From the NCBI GenBank assembly GCA_910573745.1, contig CAJSYI010000010.1:1-64000 (forward strand): 64,000 nucleotides of DNA. The letters are read 5' to 3'. Positions 18,116-26,059 of the stretch are shown here, one piece after another. The stretch's first letter is position 1. The number at the start of each line of letters is the position of its first letter. Both the position numbers and the translations under genes were made by a program. The notes under the pieces were generated by a model. That model was not told the origin of the DNA. It did no database searches and saw only the letters and a list, made by a program, of their open reading frames with translations. This stretch comes from Muribaculaceae bacterium. GTDB taxonomy: Bacteria; Bacteroidota; Bacteroidia; Bacteroidales; Muribaculaceae.

Positions 18116-18980
18116 GAAGTCGATACGGTTTTTCAATGACCGCGAGGTGAGGGCAGTCTGGGATGACGAGAATAACTGCTGGTGGTTTTCGGCTATTGAC
18201 GTGGTGCGTGCTATCAATGATGAGCCGGATTATACGAAAGCCGGCAACTATTGGCGTTGGCTAAAGCGCAAGCTGAAACAGGATGGTGTTCAGTTCGTGA
18301 GTGGCACTCACAAACTGAAAATTGTCGCTGCTGACGGTAAGCAATATAATAGTGATACGCTGTCGGCTGAGGATATTATTCTTCTTGCCAAGCATTATCC
18401 AAACAACCGGGCGAGCGGGTTCCTCGACTGGTTTACCTATAGCGACAATACTATCGACGGGCAGAGCCGCAAGAAGGCATATACTTTGTTTGAAAGCGGT
18501 TTGCTGAACTCTCTGGAGCCGGGCAGCATGAAATGCCTGCAACAGATTCACGCCTACTTGTTCGGCGGTCTCTATGAGTTTGCCGGACAGATAAGAACCA
18601 AGAACATATCAAAGGGTGGTTTCACGTTTGCCAACTGCCTACATTTCTCAACTATCATTCCGACCATTGAACGTATGCCGGAAACGACGGTAGACGAAAT
18701 CGCCGACAAGTATGTAGAGATGAACGTCGTACATCCGTTTATGGAAGGGAACGGACGCAGCACGCGCATCTGGCTCGACCTGATGCTCCGTCGCTCGCTG
18801 AAACTGTGCGTAGACTGGAGCCGGATTGATAAGAATGAATATCTGACAGCGATGAGAGAAAGCGTTATTGACTCAACCCATATCAAAGCCTTGCTGAAAG
18901 GAGCCTTGACTGACAAAATCAACGACCGCGAGATGTTCATGAAAGGCATCGACTACTCATATTATTACGAGGAAGAGTAG
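18108..18980 (+). CDS. Bro-N/Fic fusion protein
   Basis: A 290-residue protein with an N-terminal Bro-N-like domain (RFFNDREVRAVWDDENNCWW, then FSAIDVVRAI). This domain is typical of phage antirepressors and binds DNA. A Fic domain follows, and its complete catalytic loop HPFMEGNGRSTR at 209-220 contains the active-site histidine and the glycine-rich phosphate-binding loop. Fic enzymes usually attach AMP to target proteins and are often toxins. No S/TxxxE(G/N) inhibitory helix was recognised by eye. If autoinhibition is absent, control would have to come from another protein, perhaps the coupled upstream gene. The first about 130 bases are duplicated at 15483. Confidence 0.85.
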   Translation: MSKKSIRFFNDREVRAVWDDENNCWWFSAIDVVRAINDEPDYTKAGNYWRWLKRKLKQDGVQFVSGTHKLKIVAADGKQYNSDTLSAEDIILLAKHYPNNRASGFLDWFTYSDNTIDGQSRKKAYTLFESGLLNSLEPGSMKCLQQIHAYLFGGLYEFAGQIRTKNISKGGFTFANCLHFSTIIPTIERMPETTVDEIADKYVEMNVVHPFMEGNGRSTRIWLDLMLRRSLKLCVDWSRIDKNEYLTAMRESVIDSTHIKALLKGALTDKINDREMFMKGIDYSYYYEEE

Positions 18981-19426
18981 GCTTACTCTCTAATGCCGTC
19001 TATGCGTATCGGCGGGCAAAAGTTACGCGGATTATTTGAATTTTGCCTGTAATTTGCCTGTAGAAATTAAAAGAAGCTACTTAACTTGGTGATATTCACT
19101 TTATTAAGTCGCTTTTGTGGTGCCCAGAACAGAAGCAACCAAATGAAAGGCTATGCAAGGATATGGAAGTGGGTTCGAGTTTTGGAAAAATTGACAAATA
19201 TTTGTATATCATAATATTACAAAATTGAAATTGTAAAAATAGGTGTCATTCGCTTTCATAAAGAATCGGTAGAAATCAAATAGGAGGACAAAAGGAGGAC
19301 AAAATATTTTGCCGTTAAAGAATTAATTGCTAACTTTGTAAATGAGGATACGGAGCGTTGATGCGGCATAAAACGCATTTTAACACTTAATTTTTTGTCC
19401 TCTCCACCATAAAATTTTTGTCCTCC
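18981..19426. other. intergenic region with repeats and promoter before the integrase
   Basis: A stretch without genes between the defence island and the integrase. The motif AGGAGGACAAA occurs twice in tandem at 19282-19303, and its inverted form TTTTTGTCCTC(C/T) occurs twice at 19391-19403 and 19412-19426. The second inverted copy abuts the integrase start codon. Such paired short repeats next to a tyrosine integrase are candidates for recombinase arm or core sites. The crossover sequence itself is not identifiable here. A fragment at 19118-19134 resembles a tRNA 3' end on the minus strand, but too little matches to call it. Confidence 0.45.
19309..19338 (+). promoter_or_regulatory. integrase promoter
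   Basis: TTG at 19309-19311 and TAACTTTG at 19331-19338 are spaced by 19 bases. Transcription should start near 19345, about 80 nt before the integrase ATG. The promoter lies between the direct and inverted GGAGGACAAAA repeats. Confidence 0.75.
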
Positions 19427-20791
19427 ATGGCAAGTATCAAACGTTATTTATCTTCCAAAGTGGAAGGAAATGGCAGGTCTGAAATACAATTCAGGCTTAG
19501 CCTCACCAAAGACATAAAACTCCGCCTGAAGAGCGGCATATATATCAAGCCGTCACGTTTCAATGCAGGAACGATAGTCAAGCCTCGCGCCAACCAGGAA
19601 GAGATTGCTGAATTGAAAGAACTTGAACGAAAGATTCGAGATCTTGAAGATTACATCTATGCGTTGTGCGAGGACAATCCCGTAGAGCGTCTTACCAAAG
19701 AATTTCTTACCAAGGAGATCGACCGCTTTCATCATCCCAAGCGCGAGCGCAAGCCTAAGGAGGTTGAGGAGAAGCTACAAAAGAAGTTCATCGAGCTTGT
19801 GGAGGAATTTCCGACAAAGCGCGGACTTTCGGAGTGGCGTCACCGCAGATATGGTGTATTGAGCCGTAGCCTGCACAGGTTTGAACTTTACCGGAAAGTT
19901 AAGCGTCAGATACCTGCAAAACTTGACTTCGAGATGTTCACAACCGACATACTGGAGGATTATGAACGTTTCCTGCGCAACGAGCCGGAGATATTCGACA
20001 AATACCCCAAGATATTCGAGCAATATCCGGCTGAAACGAGAAAAGCGCGAAAATCACGCCGTCCGTTCCCCAAAGGCGACAATACCATAATAAACATATT
20101 CGCCTGTCTGCGCACATTCTTCCACTGGGCCATTGAGGAAGGACTTACCACCAACAATCCGTTTGTGAAATACAAAGGTAAGACCACGGAGCATTACGGC
20201 ACACCTTACTACATAACTCTTGAAGAACGCGACCGCATTGCGGATTTTGACCTGTCGGCCAACAAGTCGCTTGCAGTCCAGCGTGACATCTTCATATTCC
20301 ATTGCTGCATAGGCTGCCGCATATCCGACCTTATGCGCCTTACTCCGGCCAACATTATAAATGACGCGGTGGAGTATATAGCCAGCAAGACCAAGGGGGA
20401 GCGTCCTAATGTGATACGTGTGCCACTTACCCAAAGGGCAAAGGATATTCTCGAACGCTACAAGGGAGAGGACAGCGAGGGGCGGATCTTGCCGTTCATA
20501 AGCTCGCAGAAATACAACGTGGCCATCAAGAAGATATTTAAGGAGTGTGGGATAACGAGAATCGTAACGATTCTCAACCCCACCACCGGGGAGGAGGAGC
20601 AGCGTCCTATAAACGAGATAGCAAGCAGTCACCTTGCCCGGCGCACATTCGTAGGCAACCTTTACAAGAAGGTGAAAGACCCGAATCTCGTCGGTGCGTT
20701 GAGCGGCCACAAAGAAGGCAGCCGGGCATTCTCGCGATACCGCGACATAGACGACGATATGAAGAAAGAGCTTATCGGGCTTATGGAATAA
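19427..20791 (+). CDS. tyrosine recombinase/integrase
   Basis: A site-specific tyrosine recombinase of the Bacteroidota mobile-element type, 454 residues from ATG 19427. A TTG at 19418 is in frame but less likely. An N-terminal arm-binding domain (SEIQFRLSLTKDIKLRLKSG) precedes a SAM-like core-binding domain. The catalytic domain has R298 in GCRISDL, H402-x-x-R405 in SHLARRTF, H428 in LSGHKEGS and the nucleophile Y438 in SRYRD. All five key residues are present, so it should be active. It probably integrates the element that carries the downstream toxin-antitoxin-like and replication genes, or it mobilised the defence island to its left. Confidence 0.9.
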   Translation: MASIKRYLSSKVEGNGRSEIQFRLSLTKDIKLRLKSGIYIKPSRFNAGTIVKPRANQEEIAELKELERKIRDLEDYIYALCEDNPVERLTKEFLTKEIDRFHHPKRERKPKEVEEKLQKKFIELVEEFPTKRGLSEWRHRRYGVLSRSLHRFELYRKVKRQIPAKLDFEMFTTDILEDYERFLRNEPEIFDKYPKIFEQYPAETRKARKSRRPFPKGDNTIINIFACLRTFFHWAIEEGLTTNNPFVKYKGKTTEHYGTPYYITLEERDRIADFDLSANKSLAVQRDIFIFHCCIGCRISDLMRLTPANIINDAVEYIASKTKGERPNVIRVPLTQRAKDILERYKGEDSEGRILPFISSQKYNVAIKKIFKECGITRIVTILNPTTGEEEQRPINEIASSHLARRTFVGNLYKKVKDPNLVGALSGHKEGSRAFSRYRDIDDDMKKELIGLME

Positions 20792-20844
20792 TCGCACAGG
20801 GATGGGATAATTCGCGGAATGCGAACATTTCCCCTCTCATTGTG

Positions 20845-20880
20845 GTTGACAAATAAAATATATTTACTAACTTTGTCAAC
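20845..20880 (+). promoter_or_regulatory. promoter with embedded 9-bp palindromic operator
   Basis: TTG at 20846-20848 and TAACTTTG at 20868-20875 form a consensus promoter with a 19-base spacer. GTTGACAAA (20845-20853) and TTTGTCAAC (20872-20880) are perfect inverted copies that cover both promoter boxes. A repressor dimer on this site would block polymerase. The XRE-domain protein encoded just downstream is the obvious candidate for autoregulation. Confidence 0.8.
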
Positions 20881-20891
20881 TAAATTATAGC

Positions 20892-21956
20892 ATGGATATG
20901 AACAAGCAAGCCAACGATATATTTTCACGCCGGTTGCGTCAGGCAAGGCTGATGAAGGGATTTTCTTTGGAAAAACTCTCTCAATCAGTCACTCCGGCAA
21001 TTACCCGCCAGTCCATAAACAAGTATGAGAAAGGTCTTATGATGCCTGACAGTCGGGTGCTTATAGCACTCGCCGCCGCGCTGGGTGTCAAGATTGACTA
21101 TTTCTTTCGTCCGTTCACTGTGGAGGTCAATCATGTGGAGTTCCGCAAAAAGCCGCGTTTCCCGGAACGGATGGCCTCTGCCGTGAGGGAGAGGGTACGA
21201 GAGGAACTGGAGCGTTATCTGGAGGTTGAACAGCTTTGTGGCTGCTCGACCGATTTCTCCATGCCGCGCAAGACAGTGCGTACCGCCGAAGAGGCTGCTG
21301 TCCATGCCATGGAGATAAGGAATTATCTCGGACTCGGCAATGACGGTGTTTCAAATGTCATTGAGGTTCTTGAAGAAAACGGCGTCAAGGTCATAGAGAT
21401 TGCCGAAGACAAGGATTTCGACGGACTCAGCGGATATGCCAACGGCTCAATACCTCTCATTGTCATAAACGGCGGTTTTGTCACTGAGCGCAAACGCTTC
21501 ACTGCCCTGCATGAACTGGGGCATCTTCTGTTTGATATTCCTGATGACGTTCCGTCAAAAGAGGTGGAGAATATCTGTAATGTTTTCGCCAGTGAGTTCC
21601 TGCTGCCTGTAAGCGTACTGAAGGCCAAGGTCGGCAATACCCGACATGACATATCATTGTCGGAGCTTACCGACATACAGCGTCAGTTCGGAATATCGGT
21701 GGATGACATAATGGCTGCGCTCCATGGGAACGGTGTCATTACTGCCAAACGTTATTCCGGCTACCAGACCAAGAAGAACAGGCTGCCCGATTTCAAGGCG
21801 TTGGCCGAAAAGTCACGGGCTGTCGCCGAGAGATCCGGACGCTTCGCCCGTATGGTTTATCGCGCGCTGGCCGATGAAGCCATTACCTTCTCCAAGGCCG
21901 CAGTGTTGCTGAACACCTCCGTCGAGAGCGTCAGGTCACATCTTCAATTAGTGTGA
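20892..21956 (+). CDS. XRE helix-turn-helix and ImmA/IrrE metallopeptidase fusion
   Basis: A 354-residue two-domain regulator. The N-terminal XRE domain at about 12-75 (RLRQARLMKGFSLEKLSQ, then ITRQSINKYEKG) binds DNA. A linker follows. The ImmA/IrrE zinc-peptidase domain has its HELGH motif at 207-211, and the downstream NVFASEFLLP supplies the third zinc ligand. Relatives cleave phage or element repressors, or act as antitoxin-like regulators. Its gene starts 12 bases after a palindrome that overlaps its own promoter, so it probably represses itself. The PIN-domain gene follows after 4 bases, giving a regulator-toxin pair. About 60 residues of helices follow the peptidase domain. Confidence 0.85.
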   Translation: MDMNKQANDIFSRRLRQARLMKGFSLEKLSQSVTPAITRQSINKYEKGLMMPDSRVLIALAAALGVKIDYFFRPFTVEVNHVEFRKKPRFPERMASAVRERVREELERYLEVEQLCGCSTDFSMPRKTVRTAEEAAVHAMEIRNYLGLGNDGVSNVIEVLEENGVKVIEIAEDKDFDGLSGYANGSIPLIVINGGFVTERKRFTALHELGHLLFDIPDDVPSKEVENICNVFASEFLLPVSVLKAKVGNTRHDISLSELTDIQRQFGISVDDIMAALHGNGVITAKRYSGYQTKKNRLPDFKALAEKSRAVAERSGRFARMVYRALADEAITFSKAAVLLNTSVESVRSHLQLV

Positions 21957-21960
21957 CGGG

Positions 21961-22470
21961 ATGGAGATAATAGTCAATGACACAAACATATTCATCGACC
22001 TGCATTCAATCGGGCTGCTGGATTGTTTATGTGAACTGCCCTATGAGATCCGCACGGTGGACTTCGTAATGGCCGAGATTTCCGAACTACGGCAACGCGG
22101 GGAAATGGAGCGTCTGGCGGCGGCAGGCAAGATAAAAGTGGAGAGTTTCACGCCTGAGGAACTGATGGAGATTGTCGATGAGCATTCGGCGGTGTCCGGT
22201 AATCTTTCAATCCCGGACTGCTCGGTATGCTATTACGCGAGGAAACATGGTATCACCCTTCTGACCGGTGACAGGCAGCTCCGGAAATATGCCGAGGCTG
22301 AAAAGCTGACTGTCAGGGGCATATTGTTCGTGTTTGATGAGCTGGTAGCATATTCCGTTGTCTCGTCGGAAGTTGCCGCAGCTAAACTTAAAGAATTATA
22401 CTCTATTAATGTCCGCCTCCCGAAATCGGAGATACAGCGTCGTATAGACCTATGGGACAAAGCTGAATGA
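21961..22470 (+). CDS. PIN-domain ribonuclease (putative toxin)
   Basis: A 169-residue PIN-domain protein. Acidic active-site residues are visible in NDTNIFIDL near the N-terminus, in SELRQRGEME, in SIPDCSVCYYAR near 80-90 and in LLTGDRQLRKYAE near 100. PIN toxins cut RNA in a metal-dependent way and are neutralised by the product of the gene next to them. Here the neighbour upstream is the XRE-ImmA/IrrE protein, 4 bases away. That pairing resembles toxin-antitoxin-like modules in which the peptidase protein is the control partner. A third gene begins 4 bases downstream, so the operon has at least three members. Confidence 0.8.
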   Translation: MEIIVNDTNIFIDLHSIGLLDCLCELPYEIRTVDFVMAEISELRQRGEMERLAAAGKIKVESFTPEELMEIVDEHSAVSGNLSIPDCSVCYYARKHGITLLTGDRQLRKYAEAEKLTVRGILFVFDELVAYSVVSSEVAAAKLKELYSINVRLPKSEIQRRIDLWDKAE

Positions 22471-22474
22471 ATGT

Positions 22475-23218
22475 ATGGATATTGATGTAGTGGAAATACA
22501 GCACAATCTTGGCTGCATTATTGCTGAACTTGGGCTGATCCGTAATGATTCGGCTTCCGTTTCAACTGAAATTCTGCAAAGACTTTCTGACTATCTTACG
22601 GATAATCAGCTTGCGTTTGAAAAGGCCATACGGAACGAAGTCCGGGATAAAGGCAGTGATTATTATGTTACACAGCTTTACAAGTCGCTTTCATCATATC
22701 TGGAATGGTATGTGGCCGAACATGGGCGTGAAAGCGCGAAGATGGCTGTCGCAAAACGGATATATGACCGTATTGTGTTCCTATGGATGCCGCCTATTGA
22801 GAGCCTGTTTCCTAATGTATCCAAATCGGCAGGGATTGTTGTCAACCCTATGTCAGACAATAAAGACCCGAAAGGGTATAACAGGCTTTTTGAATTGGCC
22901 GGAGAACACTACCGAAGCATCCGCTATGACATTACGGAGAATCCGGATTATCCCCACCTCACATCCGATGAGATATACAGGCGACTGAAAGAGCTGGTTG
23001 CCCCGGTGTGCGGTGAGGGGGTAAGAATCGGAATGATACTCAACATCGCGATAAAACACCGCCTTCTGCTGAAAAAGCCGCAAGGCAAATCATTGGAGCG
23101 AGAGCTTGGAATGACCTGCTCGTATCCTGCCGTTGCAAATGTGATCGACACGCCGAGCGATTACTTCAACATTGACGACTGGGGAAAGGATATGGAAGCC
23201 AAGTTGCTGAAACAATAG
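22475..23218 (+). CDS. hypothetical protein in the ImmA-PIN operon
   Basis: A 247-residue protein without a recognised domain. It is mainly helical, with an N-terminal bundle (EIQHNLGCIIAELGLI) and a central SYLEWYVAEHGRESAKMAVA. A C-terminal half contains YPHLTSDEIYRRLKELVAPV and a basic IAIKHRLLLKKPQGK segment. No signal peptide or membrane helix is seen. Its start lies 4 bases after the PIN stop, and it is followed by a strong terminator, so it closes the three-gene operon. It may be a third component of the toxin-antitoxin-like system or an unrelated passenger. Confidence 0.65.
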   Translation: MDIDVVEIQHNLGCIIAELGLIRNDSASVSTEILQRLSDYLTDNQLAFEKAIRNEVRDKGSDYYVTQLYKSLSSYLEWYVAEHGRESAKMAVAKRIYDRIVFLWMPPIESLFPNVSKSAGIVVNPMSDNKDPKGYNRLFELAGEHYRSIRYDITENPDYPHLTSDEIYRRLKELVAPVCGEGVRIGMILNIAIKHRLLLKKPQGKSLERELGMTCSYPAVANVIDTPSDYFNIDDWGKDMEAKLLKQ

Positions 23219-23302
23219 CCGTTCATAACCAACATACATCATTCCGCGTTGTCGCTTAAACTTTAATTGCTTAAATATAAGCGTTAGCGGAAAAAGTTAA
23301 AG

Positions 23303-23330
23303 GAGTCCTGTACGTACAGGGCTCTATTTT
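23303..23330 (+). terminator. intrinsic terminator of the ImmA-PIN operon
   Basis: GAGTCCTG (23303-23310) pairs with CAGGGCTC (23317-23324) around a TACGTA loop, and TATTTTT follows. The core CCTGTACGTACAGG is a perfect palindrome. Confidence 0.75.
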
Positions 23331-23356
23331 TGTGCCGTAATTCAAAACAATAGATT

Positions 23357-23674
23357 ATGGCAGCAGAAATAATCAGTTCCATACTGGACGGCCCAAAGGG
23401 CGTATATCTGGTAGTTGACGCCACCGACATGAAGGCGGCGTTTCAGGAATTTCTACGCATTACACGTGAAGCCGAGGACGAGCAGAGGGCTTATGACGAC
23501 GAGCTTGCGACGGTTACGCGCGAGGAGGCCTGCAAAATTTTCAACCGTTCATACAGTACCCTTCTCCGCTGGGAGAAGGACGGTTACCTTGTGCCCGTAA
23601 AGATAGGCAAGACACCGCTTTACAAGATGTCGGATATAAAAGACGTGTTGAATCAGAAATTCGGTAACTCGTGA
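23357..23674 (+). CDS. helix-turn-helix protein (excisionase-like)
   Basis: A 105-residue protein. Its C-terminal half is an HTH_17 winged helix (TVTREEACKIFNRSYSTLLR, then WEKDGYLVPVKIGKTPLYKM), similar to small excisionase-type proteins at the start of replication or excision modules of Bacteroidota elements. The N-terminal 45 residues (VYLVVDATDMKAAFQEFLRI) resemble the leader portion of related HTH proteins. It follows the operon terminator and begins a new plus-strand cluster that leads into the replication genes. A recombination-directionality or replication-regulatory role is inferred. Confidence 0.75.
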   Translation: MAAEIISSILDGPKGVYLVVDATDMKAAFQEFLRITREAEDEQRAYDDELATVTREEACKIFNRSYSTLLRWEKDGYLVPVKIGKTPLYKMSDIKDVLNQKFGNS

Positions 23675-24128
23675 GATTCCGGGTTGTAAAAACTTTAGCC
23701 GAGCGCGACTTATTAAAATTTAATTAAGGCTCCATCCAGGAAAGTCTTGGTTCCCTTATAACCTGACTCACGATGATAGCGGATTGTTTATATACACTTG
23801 GTGCCGAATCTTCTAAAAAACAGGCATATGTCCTGTCGTATTTGGAAGATGCAGACTCTTGTGGTATCCGTGTCCGGAATTATCTGGGTTCTGGAGTGTC
23901 ACTGCTCTTTAATAGAGAATGCGCGGTATGTCTGATAGTTTATTTGTTCAATCCATTCCCAGTTATAGGGAGTGCAGCCGCCGGAATAATCATTCGACTG
24001 GTCTGGGTGGAACCGGCGGGTTTATCTAAAAAGGATAAGTATTCAAAGTGCGATCAAATGGCTTCACTGCAAAAGGAAACTGCGACCGATGGATGTGAGG
24101 CAGGTATTAACCCGCTTGCCATTTCATT
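23675..24128. other. 454-bp stretch upstream of the replication module, no confident gene
   Basis: An open frame from 23773 to 24156 (127 codons) has a composition unlike its neighbours, runs into the next gene and lacks any recognisable domain, so I do not call it. The region contains AT-rich and GC-rich blocks and a loose inverted motif around 24095-24120 (GGCAGG and CTTGCC). It may hold a leader RNA or the replication origin of the module. No clear iterons are seen. Confidence 0.35.
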
Positions 24129-24392
24129 ATGGAAGGCACAACACTTATGCTTATGAGAAATTCTCTACCAGCCGTTGAGCCGTCGCGACTCTACACCCGT
24201 CAGGAGGTTGCAGCCATGTTCGCCCTCTCCGACATCGAATTGTTCAGCTATGCCAGTGATCCTGAAGGATTGCGCTATGAGATTGTTCCGGCCAGTCCTT
24301 ACCCGCTTTTCCGTGGAAGCGAACTGCTGCGGTTCTTCTCAAACACCTACAAGCTATGCCAAGATGGATGCCTGTCTATGAAGACGATATGA
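24129..24392 (+). CDS. small helix-turn-helix-like protein
   Basis: An 87-residue protein containing SRLYTRQEVAAMFALSDIEL, the start of a helix-turn-helix domain of the excisionase type. A beta-hairpin-like part (LRYEIVPASPYPLFRGSELL) may be its wing. The predicted end overlaps the start of the next gene by 37 bases, which suggests coupled translation. Internal ATGs at 24147 and 24153 are possible starts. Small HTH genes commonly precede the replication initiator in this type of mobile element. The exact role is unknown. Confidence 0.55.
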   Translation: MEGTTLMLMRNSLPAVEPSRLYTRQEVAAMFALSDIELFSYASDPEGLRYEIVPASPYPLFRGSELLRFFSNTYKLCQDGCLSMKTI

Positions 24393-25222
24393 CACACTGG
24401 CTATGGGATAACGCGCAACGTTACCAGTGGTGGCTTGAAATAAGGTTTCGAGCCGCCAAGACTCCCGGCATGAGGTATGTGGGTGATACAAACATCCGCA
24501 TACGGGTGACTTACGGAGAATGGCCTGTGACTATTGCCTATCTTGGTACGCGATGGCACGCAGATGAGAGAGCTGTCATATCTTTTCTGGAGGCATTGGA
24601 GGAGGACGGTCTGATTACCCGTAGGAAAAACGGGCTTGTTACCGTTATATCCGTCTGCGGCTTTGAAAAGTATTGCTTCAATATGCAGAACAACGGAAAA
24701 GCACCATTGCCGGAAGGTTCGGTGGATATTGAGTATGAAATGCAAAATCCGGAGCATGATACTCCGCTGGGCTGTATATCTGATAAAACGCAAATCGAAA
24801 AGCACTATGCAACGCGGAGTGATACGGCAGACGAAACGCAGAGCCGGACGCGGCCATATTTACATAAAAGAAAAGAAATAAAAAATCTTTTAATTGATGG
24901 TAAGCGCGAGCGCGAAAAAGATTTTTTAGAAAAACTGAAAAAATCGGAGTCAACGATTGAAGGTATGGCCATGAGCCTGCACTGCGAGCCGTCAGATCTG
25001 CTGGCGGTAGCCGATGATTTCAGTAATGCGACAATTACCACCGAGGACTGGCATCCCACGTTCTCGGCTTTCAAGAAACACTTTCTCAACTGGGCCCGGA
25101 TGAGAATAAAAAAATCAAAAGATGAAGTACCCCAAAAGAATAAATCCGCAGGAGGCTATCAGCCAAATGCGGGACGCCGCAGAGGGCCGGTTACACCCGA
25201 TTGCGGACTTAACGAAGATTGA
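24356..25222 (+). CDS. replication initiation-like protein (DUF7833-type C-terminus)
   Basis: A 288-residue protein with an N-terminal winged-helix region (WLEIRFRAAKTPGMRYVGD, RAVISFLEALEEDGLITRRK). A charged linker is rich in Lys and Glu. The C-terminal helical segment (EDWHPTFSAFKKHFLNWARM) matches the DUF7833 motif seen in phage- and plasmid-type replication proteins of Bacteroidota. The protein probably binds the origin and recruits the helicase loader encoded next to it. ATG 24368 is an alternative start. The gene overlaps the DnaC-like gene by 101 bases. This is long, but both frames look coding there, because the C-terminal tail is disordered. Confidence 0.65.
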   Translation: MPRWMPVYEDDMTHWLWDNAQRYQWWLEIRFRAAKTPGMRYVGDTNIRIRVTYGEWPVTIAYLGTRWHADERAVISFLEALEEDGLITRRKNGLVTVISVCGFEKYCFNMQNNGKAPLPEGSVDIEYEMQNPEHDTPLGCISDKTQIEKHYATRSDTADETQSRTRPYLHKRKEIKNLLIDGKREREKDFLEKLKKSESTIEGMAMSLHCEPSDLLAVADDFSNATITTEDWHPTFSAFKKHFLNWARMRIKKSKDEVPQKNKSAGGYQPNAGRRRGPVTPDCGLNED

Positions 25223-25829
25223 CGCCTACAAGCAGTTCTTCCTTGGATGCGCAAAAAAGGTATGCCCCGGCTATGTTGTCCGCGACGACCAGCGCAAGAT
25301 TCTCAACGACATCGTGCATTGGGCGTTGAAAGACTATCACGGCAACCTCGATCCGGACCGGGGGCTATTGCTGTGGGGCGACATAGGCACCGGAAAGTCA
25401 ACGCTCCTAAGGGTAGTCCGGCAATTCTGCAACGAGGTACACCCTCCCCGTGACGGTATGCGCTACTGGTTTCGCATGACAAACGTAATCGACATCTGCG
25501 CCGAGTTTTCCGACGAATCGCGCGACGGCGGCTATTATGCCCTCCAGACCTACATCACAAGCTCCCGCCAGGCTTTCGATGAACTTGGTAGCGAAACAAT
25601 ACCCACCGGACGGTGGGGCAACTTTGAGAATGTGATGCAATATGTCCTCCAGCGGCGTTATGACCTGCGCGACAATCAGTTCACACACGCCACTACCAAT
25701 CTTTCCCTGCAACAGCTTTCGCAAGTCTATTCACCCAGAATCTATGACCGCTGCAAGGAAATGTTCAATTTCGTGGAGATTCGCGGCAATACTTTCCGAA
25801 AAACCTACACTCCGGGGGGCGATGGCTAA
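25122..25829 (+). CDS. DnaC-like helicase-loader ATPase
   Basis: A 235-residue AAA+ ATPase with Walker A GDIGTGKST at about 86-94. Sensor or Walker B-like segments follow, including FDELGSE near 152-158, where the acidic DE fits Walker B. THATTNLS near 190 fits sensor 1. The pattern and size match DnaC/IstB-type helicase loaders encoded by mobile elements, which place the replicative helicase on origin DNA. It is coupled to the upstream replication-initiation protein and its stop overlaps the next HTH gene. Start at ATG 25122; ATG 25170 would shorten the overlap but also remove part of the N-terminus. Confidence 0.75.
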   Translation: MKYPKRINPQEAISQMRDAAEGRLHPIADLTKIDAYKQFFLGCAKKVCPGYVVRDDQRKILNDIVHWALKDYHGNLDPDRGLLLWGDIGTGKSTLLRVVRQFCNEVHPPRDGMRYWFRMTNVIDICAEFSDESRDGGYYALQTYITSSRQAFDELGSETIPTGRWGNFENVMQYVLQRRYDLRDNQFTHATTNLSLQQLSQVYSPRIYDRCKEMFNFVEIRGNTFRKTYTPGGDG

Positions 25830-26052
25830 ACGAAGATACGAAAAAAAGGTCAATATCTCTATGATTGACCGTAACAGACTATATACCATTTCAGAGGTGG
25901 CCCGGATAATCGGAATCAGTCGGTCGTATTTCTACTATTGTTTCGACCATGACGAGCGGTTTCCCAAACCAACGTTCATCAACGGAATCACACGCCTGAC
26001 AGGTAGCGACCTGATAGAGATTATAGCCCTGCGGCGGCGCAAGGGGCTATAA
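25822..26052 (+). CDS. AlpA/HTH_17-type DNA-binding protein
   Basis: A 76-residue HTH protein: LYTISEVARIIGISRSYFYY then CFDHDERFPKPTFINGITRL, the layout of AlpA-like or excisionase regulators. Start chosen at ATG 25822 (MAKRRYEKKVN), which overlaps the stop of the DnaC-like gene. A much longer frame upstream is only the shadow of that gene. It is the last plus-strand gene of the replication module, and the next genes run in the opposite direction and converge on it. It probably regulates excision or replication of the element. Confidence 0.75.
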   Translation: MAKRRYEKKVNISMIDRNRLYTISEVARIIGISRSYFYYCFDHDERFPKPTFINGITRLTGSDLIEIIALRRRKGL

Positions 26053-26059
26053 TTCCGGT

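Noticed and set aside
19118..19180. tRNA-like fragment before the integrase (GGTGCCCAGAACAG on one side, GGGTTCGAGT on the other)
   Set aside because: The pieces do not fold into a T-arm or acceptor stem; at most a chance or decayed attachment remnant.
20054..20797. 247-codon minus-strand frame
   Set aside because: Lies entirely antisense to the integrase catalytic domain, where all active-site residues are intact.
23675..24128. replication origin with iterons
   Set aside because: No set of short direct repeats of the usual size; only loose inverted motifs.
23773..24156. 127-codon plus-strand frame
   Set aside because: No domain, odd composition, and it overlaps the better next gene. Kept only as a note on a non-coding stretch.
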